From Zygaena filipendulae (Eukaryota > Arthropoda > Insecta > Lepidoptera > Zygaenidae), in contig OU015654.1 in assembly GCA_907165275.2 (NCBI GenBank), positions 389,501-453,500 of the forward strand: a DNA stretch of 64,000 nucleotides, written 5' to 3'. This document shows, one piece after another, positions 22,986 to 34,989 of this stretch. Every line of letters begins with the position of its first letter. Position 1 is the stretch's first letter. The translations under genes and the position numbers were made by a program. The notes beneath the pieces are model-generated. The model was not told the origin of the DNA. It worked only from the letters and a program-made list of their open reading frames with translations, and searched no databases.

Positions 22986-23473
22986 TACCTATATAATAAA
23001 TTATTCAAAAAACTAATTTTATTGATTTCATATAAATTAAAAACATTGCTTTATTAATTCGATATATTCGAGAAATATACTATTCACCATTATTTATGTT
23101 GGACACAATGCAAAAACAAAACGTAGTGATACGTGTAAACAAGTAATAATGAATAATAACCTTCGGCTATGAGCCGCGATGCCGCGAGCCGATGCAAAAT
23201 TGTTCGACGATGAACACAATTTCGATCACGCTCCGAACAGCTACGGGCTACCAGCTACGGTGAGCTACGTTGCTACGTGGCTACGCAGCTGCTACGGCTG
23301 ATTATTTCATACTACACTGTAGTAGAAAATAAATGTGATCATTGGTCGTTACTTTTTCGTTACTATTCAGCATTTAATTTTACGCCTGTTTGTCTTTTGC
23401 CGCCGATGAACTGTAAAATAAGTATGCAGATAAGTAATCGATAAGAATATAGATATTAAGCAAATTATCTATA
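22986..23473. other. Non-coding stretch with a GCTACG minisatellite
   Basis: AT-rich flanks around the GC-richer patch 23160-23310, described separately. Confidence 0.4.
23247..23300. repeat. Degenerate GCTACG short repeat
   Basis: GCTACG or GCTACC recurs about eight times in 54 bases, with irregular 5-9-base spacing. No gene or element context seen. Confidence 0.6.
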
Positions 23474-23619
23474 CAGTAGCTGTTCCGCGCGGTTTCACCC
23501 GCAGTAATTTCGGAGATACCGCTGGAATTCCAATACAAAAAGTAGGTACCCCTGATAACGTGTAGGTGTGCAAAACTTCATGGGATTTCCCCGGCGTTAA
23601 TTTCGGAGCGGATTCTATA
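23474..23619 (-). mobile_element. Helitron-like element, reversed, doubled end
   Basis: AGCTGTTCCGCGCGGTTTCA at left, then CTGATAACGTGTAGG, then a second partial block GGCGTTAATTTCGGAG. Two ends appear joined head to tail. Confidence 0.55.
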
Positions 23620-24098
23620 TGCAATACTTATTATATTTATTTATGTAATTTAACCTAAATTGACCTAAATTCAAAATTGGGATTTTCATTTTATCATTAT
23701 ATAGGTATTATTTGTTTATGAAATTGTATTTGCGAATGTTAATAATTATGTTTTACTTTAGTGTATATTTGTAGCTGTAGGTGTGTTTTCCTAAATAAAT
23801 AAATTCAACGTTGGTTTTTATTTTACTTATTTGTTTAATATCTATACAATACTATCAATATGTGACTAGTCGATGAAGGCTTTCTCCGTTTGGGCAGAGC
23901 TACCTACATGCTATTCAGTTCTTATGATATTCAAAATAGTGCACTCTTTATATACGTATTATAATAATTGTGTGTTGTGAAGTGGATTATTATTATTATT
24001 GCTTACGCGGGCGACGTGTGGTCGTTGATTGCATTCAATTCATTAAACACATTCGATTTTTCATTTAAATACCTACCTACTCCTTTTTGTATTTACCA
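23620..24098. other. Non-coding stretch, nothing recognised
   Basis: AT-rich with an AATAAATAAATTCAACG patch near 23797 that may be a LINE tail. Confidence 0.3.
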
Positions 24099-24489
24099 TA
24101 GGATTGCCACCCGTACTATATTATATAGTATCGTACTATATTTCAGTCAATTATACTACATAATACTATAGAAAAATAATAATAATAGTACGAAAAATAC
24201 TATATTTTTATCCCCAATTCAACTGTCGCACTTTTTTATATTAACTGTGACTGGTCTAGAACGGGTGCGTAGCACAGCACGGGGAAGTTCAGAACGAAAC
24301 GCATACGCGGCCACAAAATGTCAACTGTCAAACTAGCAATAATCTGTAGATAAATGCTGTCGGATAAACAATGATTATAAATAAATATGTACTATTTTTC
24401 TCCCTGCATTCAGCAAAAATACTAGGTATATTTTTGCATCTTTTTTCAGAAAAATACTATATTTTTCCAAAAAAAGGTGGCAACCCTAA
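24099..24489. mobile_element. MITE with TAGGRTTGCCACC inverted ends
   Basis: Left end TAGGATTGCCACC (24099-24111); right end GGTGGCAACCCTAA. Inner parts continue the inversion through ACTATATTATATAGTA at left and AATACTATATTTTTCC at right. About 390 bp without coding capacity. Confidence 0.7.
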
Positions 24490-25301
24490 TTCACTACGTT
24501 ATATTTTTTCACAAACTAATGACGCAGTGTGACACAAGGGTGCTAAGGGTATACGTCAGATCTTTGTGACGTTTGTAAAGTTAACGTTTGAAGCACGAGC
24601 CGTAAAAGATTTCGTTGAAATCTAATGTGCCTAATAAATAATAATGCTCCAAACGAAGCTTGAATAATATACTTACGAGAAACTTGCATGAAAATCTGTT
24701 GTTTTGGAGATTGACATGAACAGACAGGCAGGTATAAATTTTGATTTGCAAGGTACTTCTTTTATTATACTTATTCAAATTTAAATACATTTTGTTAAGT
24801 TATTTAGGGAGATACTAATAAAACAGTAAAATAATTACCTAATCACAATTAAAACACACGGATTTTACTGTTTTATCATAATATAGGTATTATGTACATA
24901 TATACCTACAAAAGATCTTGTGAAAGTCACGTTTTATTAGGTTATTTAATCTTATAGCGCGCCTTGAGTATGACTTTATGTCATAATATCATATTATTTC
25001 GTTAAAAAGTAGGAGCACGAAATTAGTTTTCGTGTGCACGAAGCCTACGCTCGGTGAGTGGGAAACGTTAGTACTGCCTCGGGTCACGTGGGTTGCTGCT
25101 CCCACCCCCAGCGCTGGGCAAAGTTGTTGCTTTTCGCATCACAAATTTATCGCCGCCGACTTTGAGTCGGGCGGTGTTTCGCGAATCGCGCACCACCTCG
25201 AGATTTATAAGCTTCGAATGCAGTTCTACGAATATTGGATTCACGTTACTGCATTATCATAATGTATCACTTTGTACTTGTTTGAAATTTTAATTCAGAG
25301 A
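24490..25301. other. Non-coding stretch with a small GC-richer island
   Basis: 25030-25220 is GC-richer (CACGTGGGTTGCTGCTCCC, CCCCCAGCGCTGGGC). Frames over it start only at non-ATG codons. Possibly a regulatory island or old exon; unassigned. Confidence 0.3.
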
Positions 25302-25493
25302 ACTCAATTTATAAACGCGAAAGTCTGAATGTACGAATGTCTGGATGTTTGTTACCCTTTCACGCAAAACCGAATGAATGGATTTTGATGAAACTTTGCA
25401 ATACTATAGCTTATACATCGGAATAACACATAGACTATATTGTGATCCAGAACTCCGAAATTACCGCGGGTGAAACCCCGGGTAACAGCTAGT
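25302..25493 (+). mobile_element. Helitron-like element
   Basis: TTTATAAACGCGAAAGTCTG at left and ACCGCGGGTGAAACCCCGGG, TAACAGCTAGT at right. Confidence 0.62.
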
Positions 25494-25679
25494 AATACAT
25501 AATTATACAATTCACGGGTTCTGATCGGTTTGATCGGTTTGATACGTAGGTTATTTTAAACTTTTGGCGTAACTGCCTTTTTGTGTGTTTTGAAGGTCGG
25601 TATAAATTGTTTGTTAAATATTTATTTATTTTTCATATATTTTATAATTTATAAAATGACAACTTGTCAGTGCTACTGA

Positions 25680-25935
25680 TCGGTATGAAGTCGGTGAAAG
25701 CCAAATATGGAGGGGGTAGATGGGCTAAGTCGACTCTAACGACCAGCTCTTCGTGAGCAGAACAACCCAAGTGGGCAGACACCAGCGGGCTTGTCACCGA
25801 ATTCAAACCGATCAGTTGTAGCATAAACCAATAATAATATTACGTGTGTTCTTGTCTTTAGGATTAAATCGGTATTTTGTCATTATTAGCTTTTTAGTTT
25901 TGTGTTTTTGAAGTCGGTTTTATTTTTTTGTTAAT
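25680..25935. mobile_element. Element of the GAAGTCGGTTTT family, partial
   Basis: Its right side (GGATTAAATCGGTATTTTGT, then GTGTTTTTGAAGTCGGTTTT) matches the right end of the fuller copy at 27098. Left end unclear. Confidence 0.5.
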
Positions 25936-27097
25936 TTAATTTATGGTTCTATTATGTCCAGTCCCAGATATCCTAGATAAGATCCGATATTTCGCATAAT
26001 TTGTATGACGAAGATTAAGATTTTTGTGGGCGAACACTTATATTAAATCAAGTAGTAGTAGTAGGTATAGAACTGACTTTAAAAATTAAATTCGTTCGAT
26101 TCTAAATCATTGATTTCTTTACTGTAAACCGGGACGTTCGTGTTGGAAGTTGTAATTCCGCCAAGTAAACTGTCATTCGGCTAACCATCCTTTATAATAA
26201 ATGGAGTATCAACCTTCAGCAGTCACAGCTCCTCGATTGATTCACGAGTTCCAGCCAGCCGCAGAGCGCTGACGAAATTCCTTACAAAACTGACAAACCA
26301 ATCGGTCAGTTCCCCACAGCCGTTAATATCGTCTCTCTCCATTTGGTACGACAAATGACCTTCGATTCTGCAGCAGCGACCGAAGCTTTGATATATCTTT
26401 TTCAATTTGAACTCTTTCTACTCTTAAATGTTCGTTTTATAGTATTGATTTACGTCGATTGGATATTTATTGGCGGACTGATGTGAACGATGTTCTAATT
26501 TGAAAATTCGATGTACCATGTACCTACCAAAAATGTATGTATAAATATAGGTATTAGATCTTGCTATTAGTATATATACTAATTCGAGTTATATTTTACT
26601 TACTAATATCCAGGTAAAGTAGGTACCTACATTACTGTTGAGAGCTGGAATCAAACGATTAGTTCTAGAACCCGTTTGGATTAATTTAGACTTGTAGTAA
26701 GTATAGTAATTTTTTTAACGTCGATGAAATACTTCACAACAAGATACTGTTATTTCTCATTTATCTTAGTATCATAGTTTTATTACTGAAATTTTATATT
26801 TTAACTGACTTCCAAAAAAGGAGGAGGTTCTCAATTTGTCTGTATGTTGTTTTTTTATATGTCTGTTACGCGATTACTCGAAGATCGCTGGACCGATTTG
26901 AAAAAATCTTTATTTGTTTAAAAGGTTATACATCCGAGGTGTGGTGTCATTCTCATGAAGTCAGGATCTGGTCTTGGAGAAATCGAGGGAACTCTTTAAA
27001 TATATAGTATTTCACGGTTTGCAATTCGATTAGATACATTGTCACTTTATTAATTATAAACCATCTCCACTTAAAAGCGAAATATAAATCAAATTTT
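25936..27097. other. Non-coding stretch with one repeat-like patch
   Basis: 26805-26960 (ACTGACTTCCAAAAAAGGAG, GCTGGACCGATTTGAAAAAA) is repeat-like and probably belongs to the same GACTTC-ended group. Nothing else recognised. Confidence 0.35.
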
Positions 27098-27435
27098 AAC
27101 AAAAAAAAAAATAAAACTGACTTCAAAACGCACAAAAATGCACAACACAAAAAAGTTCAAAATAAATACTGATTTAATCCAAAAGACAGATCGGTTTAAA
27201 GTCGGTGCCAAGCCCTCTCGTGTCTGCCCACATGAGTTGTTTTGTTTACGACGACACGCTCACACACTTGCAGTGTGGTGGGAGCGGACTTAGTATATCT
27301 ACCTATTACCTATTTGGATTGGTACCGACTTTGAAACGGTCTTTCGGATTAAATCAGTATTTTGTTATTTTTCACTTTTTAGTGTAGTGCATTGTTTTGA
27401 AGTCTGTTTTAATTTTTTTGCTAAAATTTTGTTTT
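27098..27435. mobile_element. Long-TIR element of the GAAGTCGGTTTT family
   Basis: The left arm (AAACTGACTTCAAAACGCAC ... TACTGATTTAATCC) is matched in inverted form by the right arm (GGATTAAATCAGTATTTTGT ... TTTTGAAGTCTGTTTT), giving arms of about 100 bp around a short GC-richer middle. No coding capacity. Confidence 0.65.
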
Positions 27436-27848
27436 AAATTAACCAGTATCTATATGAACAGAAACAACTATAAAAAAATACTATACTGAGCTGAAATATA
27501 TCACATTTTTCTCTTTTAAAAGAATTTCTGAATAATGAGTACTTAAATTTTCACGACAGCTTCTCCTGAAGGAACGTTTTCGTAGTAGGATGCTGCGTTG
27601 CACTGCACGTATTAATTTTAAAACAGTCCCGACGCTCCGTGGAGTTAATTCTATCACGTTCGTCTCAAAGAGCCCGGGTACCCTATGGGGCTGCGATGAC
27701 GCTTACTTCGTCTGTCCTTGCAAATCTAGATTGCTTTCGCTATTTGTTAGCTGTCGTTTGAACGGATTCCTACGTGATATTCAATTTATATTATAGCTGC
27801 CGTAGGTAAGTAGCTTTCCAACATTTTAATTCGCTATATCTATACTAT
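27436..27848. other. Non-coding stretch, nothing recognised
   Basis: A 68-codon frame at 27590-27796 shows no domain. Confidence 0.3.
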
Positions 27849-28054
27849 CTATACTAATATTATAAAGAGGAAAGATTTGAATTTTTGTTTGTTTGTTTGT
27901 TGCGATTTAACTCAAAAGCTACTGGACCGATTTCAAAAATTCTTTCACCATTAGTAAGCTACGTTATTCTTGAGTAACACAGGTTATATTGTAATCCGGA
28001 ATTCCCGCGGGAACTCCAAAATTATCGCGGATGAAACCGCGTGGGACAGCTGCT
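27849..28054 (+). mobile_element. Helitron-like element
   Basis: Starts CTATACTAATATTATAAAGA, carries (TTTG)n near 27890, ends ATCGCGGATGAAACCGCGTG, GGACAGCTGCT, so the CTAG end has mutated. Confidence 0.6.
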
Positions 28055-28090
28055 ATTAAATCATATTTTTAGATATGATATGGGAGTAGA

Positions 28091-28400
28091 GTTAGAGTGG
28101 GAAATGACTGGATGGAAATGGCAATAGACAGAGATAAGTGGAGAAAAATGGAGGAGGCCTTTACTCTGTAGAGATGTCCTTAATAATAGTGATTTGTTTT
28201 CTTTTGTGGTTTGCATGTAATAATGAATTAATCTTTGTATTTTATTAATTTTGAATTGATACTATATTCTAAATATATATACATATATTCTAAATAGTGT
28301 AATTTTAATTTAATTTTTCTAAACTCGAATTGTATTTAAATATCAAATAATGTAATTTTTTTAATTGAGGAATAAACAAGGCTTTAATAATAATAATGGG
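28091..28400 (+). mobile_element. RTE-like LINE, 3' fragment
   Basis: 28091-28171 reads VRVGNDWMEMAIDRDKW and then RKMEEAFTL before a stop, the typical C-terminus of RTE-type Pol. The 3' UTR runs to an AATAATAATAATGGG tail near 28396. Strongly 5' truncated. Confidence 0.68.
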
Positions 28401-28670
28401 CTTAGAGTGTTAATGTTTTGGTTGTGGTTTTATATTGACGAATTTAGTTTCGAGTTGCGATCTGAGCCACGTGACACAATTAGGTACGTTGGACATGTTA
28501 CATGTTACATGTGGGGATGTGTCATGTCATGTCATGATTATCAATAATTATAAATAATATTATTGAAACTTTGCTGTCATACTGATTATTATAAGATGCA
28601 GAGCACACCGACATGCTAGGTGAGGTCCTGACCTGATACTGGATCTACTCTTATTTAATAACTAGCTGTA

Positions 28671-28705
28671 CCCCGCGGTTTCACCCCTTTTCACCTTACC
28701 TAACC
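28671..28705 (-). mobile_element. Short Helitron-like 3' fragment, reversed
   Basis: ACTAGCTGTACCCCGCGGTT then TCACCCC only. Confidence 0.5.
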
Positions 28706-29025
28706 TATAGCATGTTGGGGTACTTTGCATCTGATTTATAGAATCGACCAGTATCATAGCAAAGTTAATGGGAAAAATTAATCACTTTGACCGGCTTCGT
28801 TGGTGAATATTAGTAATAACTGACGATTATTAATAACCCTCCCATTTATCACTTTGACCGTAACATATCAATGTTCTTAATCGGGACCGTGGAACGAAAA
28901 CCGAACAAACGCAAGCGCGATTGCATGCATTAAGTAATAGACGTATATCTGCCCGTATGCAGTGGTGATGGCTTACCCCTTGGCCACAGTCTCGGCGGCG
29001 GCGGTGGCAGCAGCAGCAGCAGCAA
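28706..29025. other. Non-coding stretch leading into the hairpin
   Basis: Ends in a GC-rich GGCGGCGGCGGTGG run followed by (GCA)6 directly next to the hairpin at 29026. Nothing else recognised. Confidence 0.35.
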
Positions 29026-29113
29026 AAACAAATGGTAGACAGCATAAGAAGTTGGCCACAGCTCGCGCCGCTGATATCTGTGGCCAACTTCTTATGTGGT
29101 CTACCATTTGTTT
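29026..29113. repeat. Long near-perfect hairpin (36-bp arms, 16-base loop)
   Basis: The left arm (29026-29061) and right arm (29078-29113) are inverted copies differing at two adjacent positions (AG against CA at arm positions 16-17). The arm starts AAACAAATGGTAGAC and ends TTGGCCACAG. The outer flanks GGCGGCGGCG (about 28994) and CGCCGCGCGCCGCC (about 29116) could extend the pairing. It fits a small-RNA precursor, a young inverted duplication or a recoil of replication; the sequence alone cannot tell. Confidence 0.85.
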
Positions 29114-30527
29114 GGCGCCGCGCGCCGCCCTTATAGTCACTTATAGTAGGTACGTACTGGGGCTTAAGTGCCTCTACACACAGAGCATGAAATGTCGAAA
29201 CGGGCAGGTAATTTAGAATAAATGTAGTTTGTCTAAAAAGTTCTTCCATTTTTGGTAACTGATTTCTATTTATGTTGTTGGTTTTTGAATAAATAATCTA
29301 GCAAATTAGGATATTCACTTAAATATTTAAACATTACCTATTTGCTTTTGCGTTATAAATTTAACAAGTTTGCGGATATGTTACAATTATTTTTTCTCAC
29401 CATTTCCGTGAAAGGAAGCGAAATTACGAACACACGTTCGTGTGATATATTAACAGAGTAGTACGTGCATCAGGAAACTGGGGTTAGCACACTACTGTGC
29501 ACCTAGATATTATATTAGTGATCATTTTCAATTAATTTTCAACTTTGACGGAAACTTTCAATGCTCCAAATGGAAACATAACTCTTTATCTAATATTATA
29601 TAGATGAAGTTCAGCGAACGCCTTGGATTTCATTAGACTTAATTGAAAACTAAAAAGAATTCCTCCACTTACATAGCATTCAGCTCTGTCTTGCCTGCCA
29701 TCCCGCAGTTTAGTCTACAAATGCTATTGCTCATGTTCCAACTGAAATAGCTGCAGCTGTTTACAAATCACCTACATAAAACAATCTATTACGTTGAACA
29801 TAAAGTTTTTAATCGCTTGCTGTTTACTTTTCACATAAGCTGTTTACATCTAACCAACCGCTGATAGTTCCAACAAAATGTGTTTTGGGTCTTATTTCTG
29901 TGGTGTTACGAACTGGTTTTGTTATGATTGAGGATTGGCGATAGTCCCTTTTGACGTTGGGTACGAAGTTCGTACTACTAAGTGCATCGAGATCGCTCTA
30001 CGTGCATCCGTTCGGGATGTCAGTTTGAAATTTCTCGTTACCACAATAATCCACCTTCGGGTTAAAACAACGTTTTGCTATATTTCACAATTCACCCAGT
30101 GGCTGTGCGGCAGGCAGCTGCCCTCGATGGGGTGCCTCCATAGTCCACTTTATTATGATAACCTCGTCTTTGTTAAATATAATCTAAGATCAGTACAATA
30201 AAACGGGTTGAGTTCGCATTGAAAGTGTTTTATTTTGTTGTTATTCAGGGCATCAAACTTGTTGCCTACAAGATTGTAGATAATAATGGTCCAATTTAAT
30301 TTATTTTATTTTAATTTATGTACCTATAGATATTGATTTAATATTGATTTTGACCTATGAACTTGTTTAGTTTAAATGTTTATTGCAATTATTTAATCAT
30401 ATTTTATTTATTTAATTCAAATTTGACTTATAATTAATATTATCAATAAAAATCTGAATCTGAACCAAACAGGAGTGTGCTATCATTTGTTGTAAAAGAA
30501 AATCTTGGTAACTTATACCTAATGAAA
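29114..30527. other. Long unassigned stretch
   Basis: 29935-30201 is open but without an ATG start; no domain seen. Around 30100 a GC-richer patch (GTGCGGCAGGCAGCTGCCC) stands out. No repeat family recognised. Confidence 0.3.
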
Positions 30528-30711
30528 AACTAATGCAAAAGTATGTGTCTGTTCTTCTGTTTCCTTTTACGCTTAATTACTTAACCAATCCTCATGAAAT
30601 TTGGCATACATATTGTCAGGGGTACAGAAAAGGACATAGAATACTTTTCATCCGGGAATTCCAGCGGGAGATCCAAAATTAACGCAAGTTAAACCGCGGA
30701 TACAGTCCATA
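30528..30711 (+). mobile_element. Helitron-like element, CTAG end mutated
   Basis: CATGAAATTTGGCATACATA, GTCAGGGGTACAGAAAAGG and CCGGGAATTCCAGCGGG blocks; ends GCGGATACAGTCCATACT. Confidence 0.58.
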
Positions 30712-30713
30712 CT

Positions 30714-30919
30714 TCACTACATAGTATAAAACAAAGTCGCTTTCTCTGCCCCTATATCCTTATGTATGCTTAAATCTTTAAAACTAAGCAACGGATTTAG
30801 ATGCGGTTTTCACCAATAGATAGAGTGATTCATGAGGAATGTTTATATCTATATTTTATTCTGGAATTCCCGCGGGAACTCTGAAACTACCGCGGGTGAA
30901 ACTGCGAGGGTCAGCTAGT
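30714..30919 (+). mobile_element. Helitron-like element, ACTACATAGTATAAAAC subtype
   Basis: CACTACATAGTATAAAACAA at left and ACCGCGGGTGAAACTGCGAG, GGTCAGCTAGT at right. Adjacent to the previous copy. Confidence 0.63.
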
Positions 30920-31085
30920 ATGTTATAAATGCCAAAGTAACTGTCAGTTTGTTAATTTTCCACGCCTTACCTACTTAAACGATAATCATGAAATCTTTGC
31001 ATACACATTGATAGAAGTCTAGAAAAGGATGATAGATACTTTCATCCTGGAATTCCTGCGGGAACACGGGAATAACTGCAAGAGT
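30920..31085 (+). mobile_element. Helitron-like element, 3' end lost
   Basis: ATGTTATAAATGCCAAAGTA at left; third copy in a row in the same direction. Confidence 0.52.
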
Positions 31086-31156
31086 CTATTGTAAATTCTC
31101 GGGCACGAAACAGAGTTGGTTCTCCAAACATTGTAAGAAAAGAGTGAAACAATGCA

Positions 31157-31500
31157 GGGCCCTTATTCTCTATGAGCAACAACATTCCTTGCCCATAACG
31201 CGCGTCCTAAAAACACAATTCCGAACGCTCCACGTGACAAAATATTAGAAATTAATATTCTGTATACCATAACACACGTTGCAAATGTATTTTTTTAAAG
31301 CGAAACTTCGTTGATCGCGAGACAAAAGCAGTTTTTGCCGCTCGGCATACTTAATTCACCTGGAGTAAATCACCTGAGTGCATTAAGTGCTACGCACGGG
31401 TGACTTTGTGCACCTGAGTGAACTAAGCACAGATTCCAACAAAGCTCTCGGTATCGGTCTTATCTTAACGCGGCGTGTTATGGTCATGGAATAACGGCCC
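31157..31500 (+). mobile_element. MITE of the GGGCCC-TTATTCACTATGACC family
   Basis: Starts GGGCCCTTATTCTCTATGAG, contains TTGCCCATAACGCGCGTCC and AACGCTCCA, ends TATCTTAACGCGGCGTG then TTATGGTCAT and GGCCC. Longest copy (344 bp) in the window, with extra internal sequence around 31330-31440. Confidence 0.72.
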
Positions 31501-31713
31501 AGTGTTGAATCCCCCGCCGCGCCGGTACCGGTGGTGCGTGCGGGAATACGGTATGAGGCGCGCCTCCCGTGGAACTGCGACAACAATGTACGCAGACCAC
31601 ATAATGCACCGCATGCATAATGCAAGTGATATAGTCACCCACAAATGTATTGCTACAAGCTTTAGGCTTTACTATGTTCTGGGTTATTTTTAACTGAAGT
31701 TAATTTGGAATTT

Positions 31714-31770
31714 AGGGGAATACTGGAATAAAAAGTACGCTATGTCCTTTCCTGGACCCTGGAAATTTTC
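31714..31770 (-). mobile_element. Helitron-like fragment, reversed
   Basis: GGAATAAAAAGTACGCTATG then TCCTTTCCTGGACCC is the mid part of the family in reverse. Confidence 0.42.
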
Positions 31771-31791
31771 ACGCGATTCATCAGCGAGAAT

Positions 31792-32115
31792 GGGCATGTT
31801 GACTAATTTTTATTTTTTAGTCCGTCTTGTAGATTATTAAAAAATAATGGACACGTATTTTTTCTTTTTTTACGTAATCAAAAAATAACGGCGATATATT
31901 GAGTTGAAATTTCGCGTGACGTCACTATTCTGACAGTTTGTATGGCGGGTTTGCGGTTAGTGACGTCACGACCTCCTCATCCTAAACTTTAATGCGCTTT
32001 ATCTCTGTATATTTTAATTTATTTAAAAAAGCAAAAAATACGTGTCTATTGTTTTTTTTATTTTCTAACTGACGGACTAATTAGAATTTTGTTTTTCAAT
32101 AGTAGTCAACATCCC
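31792..32115 (-). mobile_element. CRE-bearing MITE, copy e, reversed
   Basis: GGGCATGTTGACTAATTTTT at left and TAGTCAACATCCC at right, the family ends in reverse. TGACGTCA at 31917-31924 and 31961-31968. Confidence 0.88.
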
Positions 32116-34174
32116 TAAAAATAATTCTATTTTACGATATTTTTGGTAGGTACAATATTTAAATTAGGGATATTATATTATATTACCTTTTCTGTTAAAC
32201 AAAACAATAATAGAAGATGAACAAAATACTAATACACAATATATAGGTACCTAAACATTTTTTTACATGAAATATTATTAATTATATAGACCTTAATGAT
32301 GTGAAAATAATTACCATGAACTATGGAGCTTTTTTTTAAAGTTCTTGTTTTAAAATACCTAATATAATTATAGTATTAATTTAATAAAATCACCAAATTA
32401 ATTAGGTATATTTTTATTCAGGACGACATTACATAAATCTGATTAAGAAATTTCTTTCGTTGAAAAGCAAGCTAGGTCGACTTACTGAAATTAGTAAAAT
32501 ACCACTCTTACAGACAGGATAATAATCTAAAATAAAAAGTGTTTATGATTATAATTTATAACGTTTGAAATTAGGTCTATGAGATTTCAATATATTTTTT
32601 AAAGAATTGAATAACACAATAAAAACATAAAATACAATAATATGGTTAACTAAACTAAAACCAGCGAAGGAAAGAAAGAAATAAGGAAAGAAAAGCGATT
32701 CCAGTATAGTGTGTCAAAGTTGATTTCTCAAAAAGCGTCACTTAACGGCTTTCAGCTCCCGGGGACGGCACGCTTGTGCTAATAGCGAAATATGCGTGCC
32801 ATATTATTATCATAAGCATCGCAAACCAACGGGGAGTTGGAGCAATCGAGAGTCGGAAGGCGCGGGCTCGAGACGCTTTATATTCAACGGAATTGATTGG
32901 AGTAATAAAAGGGAACTCGTCGAATATCGAACGGAATTAGAATTTAAAATGTATCGATTCCCCCATGAATCACTCGCGAGGACGATGGGGGTGCGGCGGG
33001 GGCGCGGGCGGGGGCATGCGATGAAATATTAAATAGAGGTTTTTTTTTTTCTCCAATTGGCCACCACCAGCTGAGGCGGTAGTAAAATCCGTACGTGACT
33101 CCAGCAGGCGAGGCAGCACCGCGCATCGACTTCAACCTTCTATAAGGAATGAACTTCAAATAAGTACATGGATATAATATATTTTTACGTTTATCTTCCA
33201 AAGTATTGCAAGAGTTGTACGGAAAACATATTCTGTTATTAGATATTTCATACTTTTATATTTCCCAAGTAGGTACCTATTATTTATAAATGTGCACGTG
33301 AGTACTATTGTTCAGATGAGAATGTTTTTGTGTTTTTATATAGTTTGTACTAGATGGCATAATGATCGAATTACATCGCGCTATGGTTTTGTTACCATTC
33401 ATAGTATAATTTTGTAAATATATTGTACTTTGTTCTTCGTAAAAAATCCCAGATTGACCCTCGTTAAACCTGAAGTTTTGATTCGTCTTCACCACAGAGT
33501 ACTTTTATAAGCTTCACGTTCACTGATCATCAATTCAATTTAATTCATCATAAAAAATCTGCATATAGTTTATAGCACTGAGCAAATAATGTTTATAGTA
33601 TATACACGTTGGTAGGGAAATGAGTCACTTTTTTCTGTTAACCCATGTAGCATTATATAAAAGTAAATTATATACAAGTAAGTCTACAGACTGTAGACTT
33701 TGTGTATCTTTATTTATAAAAAAAATGAGGAATTCAAGGATAATCGTGAAAACCAAAACATATCGTGAACTCGTATTATGTATAATTTACCTACCATAAA
33801 AAAGTGAAAGGCGGTTTTCTGGCAAGAAGAAATTTTGGTTCAATCAGCTCAAAAAAATTCCACAACAAAGAAATCTTTATAATTGTAATTATAGAGGAAC
33901 CTAAAAATTTGTATTTTTGTTTTATAACAAGGTTTTGTGGTGATTATATTAATAGCTTCACAATTAATTCGCAAAAACCACACAGCCCCGCCAGACAGCA
34001 CTTCAGTTTAAACTAAACGATAAATTGAACTGTCATCTACAGTTACACCTAAACCTAGATAATACAATACTGTTAAAACTACAAACATACGCGCTCTCTG
34101 CGAATTAAAACTCTTTTCACTCATTTTCCAAAAATTTGTGTGGAAATGTGGAAATAGTTAAAAATATTAATAAA
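32116..34174. other. Long unassigned stretch with a GC-rich island
   Basis: AT-rich to 32640. 32760-33030 is GC-richer (GGCGCGGGCTCGAGACGC, GGGGGTGCGGCGGGGGCGCG) and not repeat-like; open frames over it lack an ATG start. 33050-34174 is AT-rich again. The island is the best candidate in the window for unique host DNA (regulatory region or exon). Confidence 0.3.
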
Positions 34175-34490
34175 ACTAGATATGCCCCGCGGTTTCACCC
34201 GCATGAGTTTAAGTTTGGGAATCCCATAGGAACTCCAAAGTAGCTTAATTTACTCCTAATGACATCAGCTAATTAGCAGTGAAAATTCTGTCAAAATCGG
34301 TCGAACGGTTTCGGAGATTCACCCGCGTGAATTTCGGAAATTCCGCAGGAACTCCAAGCTTCTTTTATAAAAACCTTATCCTGACAATAACGAACACAAA
34401 AAAGGTATATCTAATTTGTTGCAGTCGTTTACAAGTTATACGCTTAGCAACACATTTGGCGATTACCTAATTTTTATTTATAAAGATATT
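34175..34490 (-). mobile_element. Helitron-like element, reversed
   Basis: ACTAGATATGCCCCGCGGTT at left; a second, internal CACCCGCGTGAATTTCGG block near 34320 shows two joined ends; right end TTTTTATTTATAAAGATATT matches the family start in reverse. Confidence 0.6.
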
Positions 34491-34989
34491 ATTTGTTACT
34501 TTTTAAAACCTTTTTAATAAAACCACTCGTGCTCGACGATGGTTCCCGCCTGTTCACTTCGATTCTGTTTCTTTGAGCTTCCCTCCTCACTTTTATTCCG
34601 CACTTTAGCTTTCGCCTCAGTTCAGCCACTCGTATTACCGTGCATCAGAATTTACAATTCTCTGCCGCCATCTGCGAGCGATTATGAATTTTAGGTCTAC
34701 GAGTTGAGCATTGAATTTATCTTGGAGCCGTTCGCGTCAGCAATGTTTTTACTTTTCATTGCGAAGACGGAATATGATGCAGAAATGTAAAATGTGAGGA
34801 CAATTGGGTAGAGAGCTTAGCGCAAATGTGTAGTGCACGCTTCTCTTTGCAGACGGGAAGGCTATGGAAGAATTTTTCTCAGACAAATGCTCTTTTTGAG
34901 ATTTGAAAATAAATTCTTGGATTTCATGCCATACTGCGATAAAATAATAATTTTTTTTTTGTCTCGATTGTTATCTTATTCTACTATAT
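34491..34989. other. Unassigned stretch, locally GC-richer
   Basis: 34520-34880 is not repeat-like to my eye and has no coding frame. Confidence 0.3.

Noticed and set aside
28830..29249. Minus-strand 139-codon frame and plus-strand 84-codon frame over the hairpin
   Set aside because: Both translate the inverted repeat and GCA/GCC runs; neither has domain support.
29935..30201. 88-codon frame
   Set aside because: No ATG start and no recognisable domain.
32796..33032. 78-codon frame over the GC-rich island
   Set aside because: Starts at GTG, low complexity at the end, no domain.
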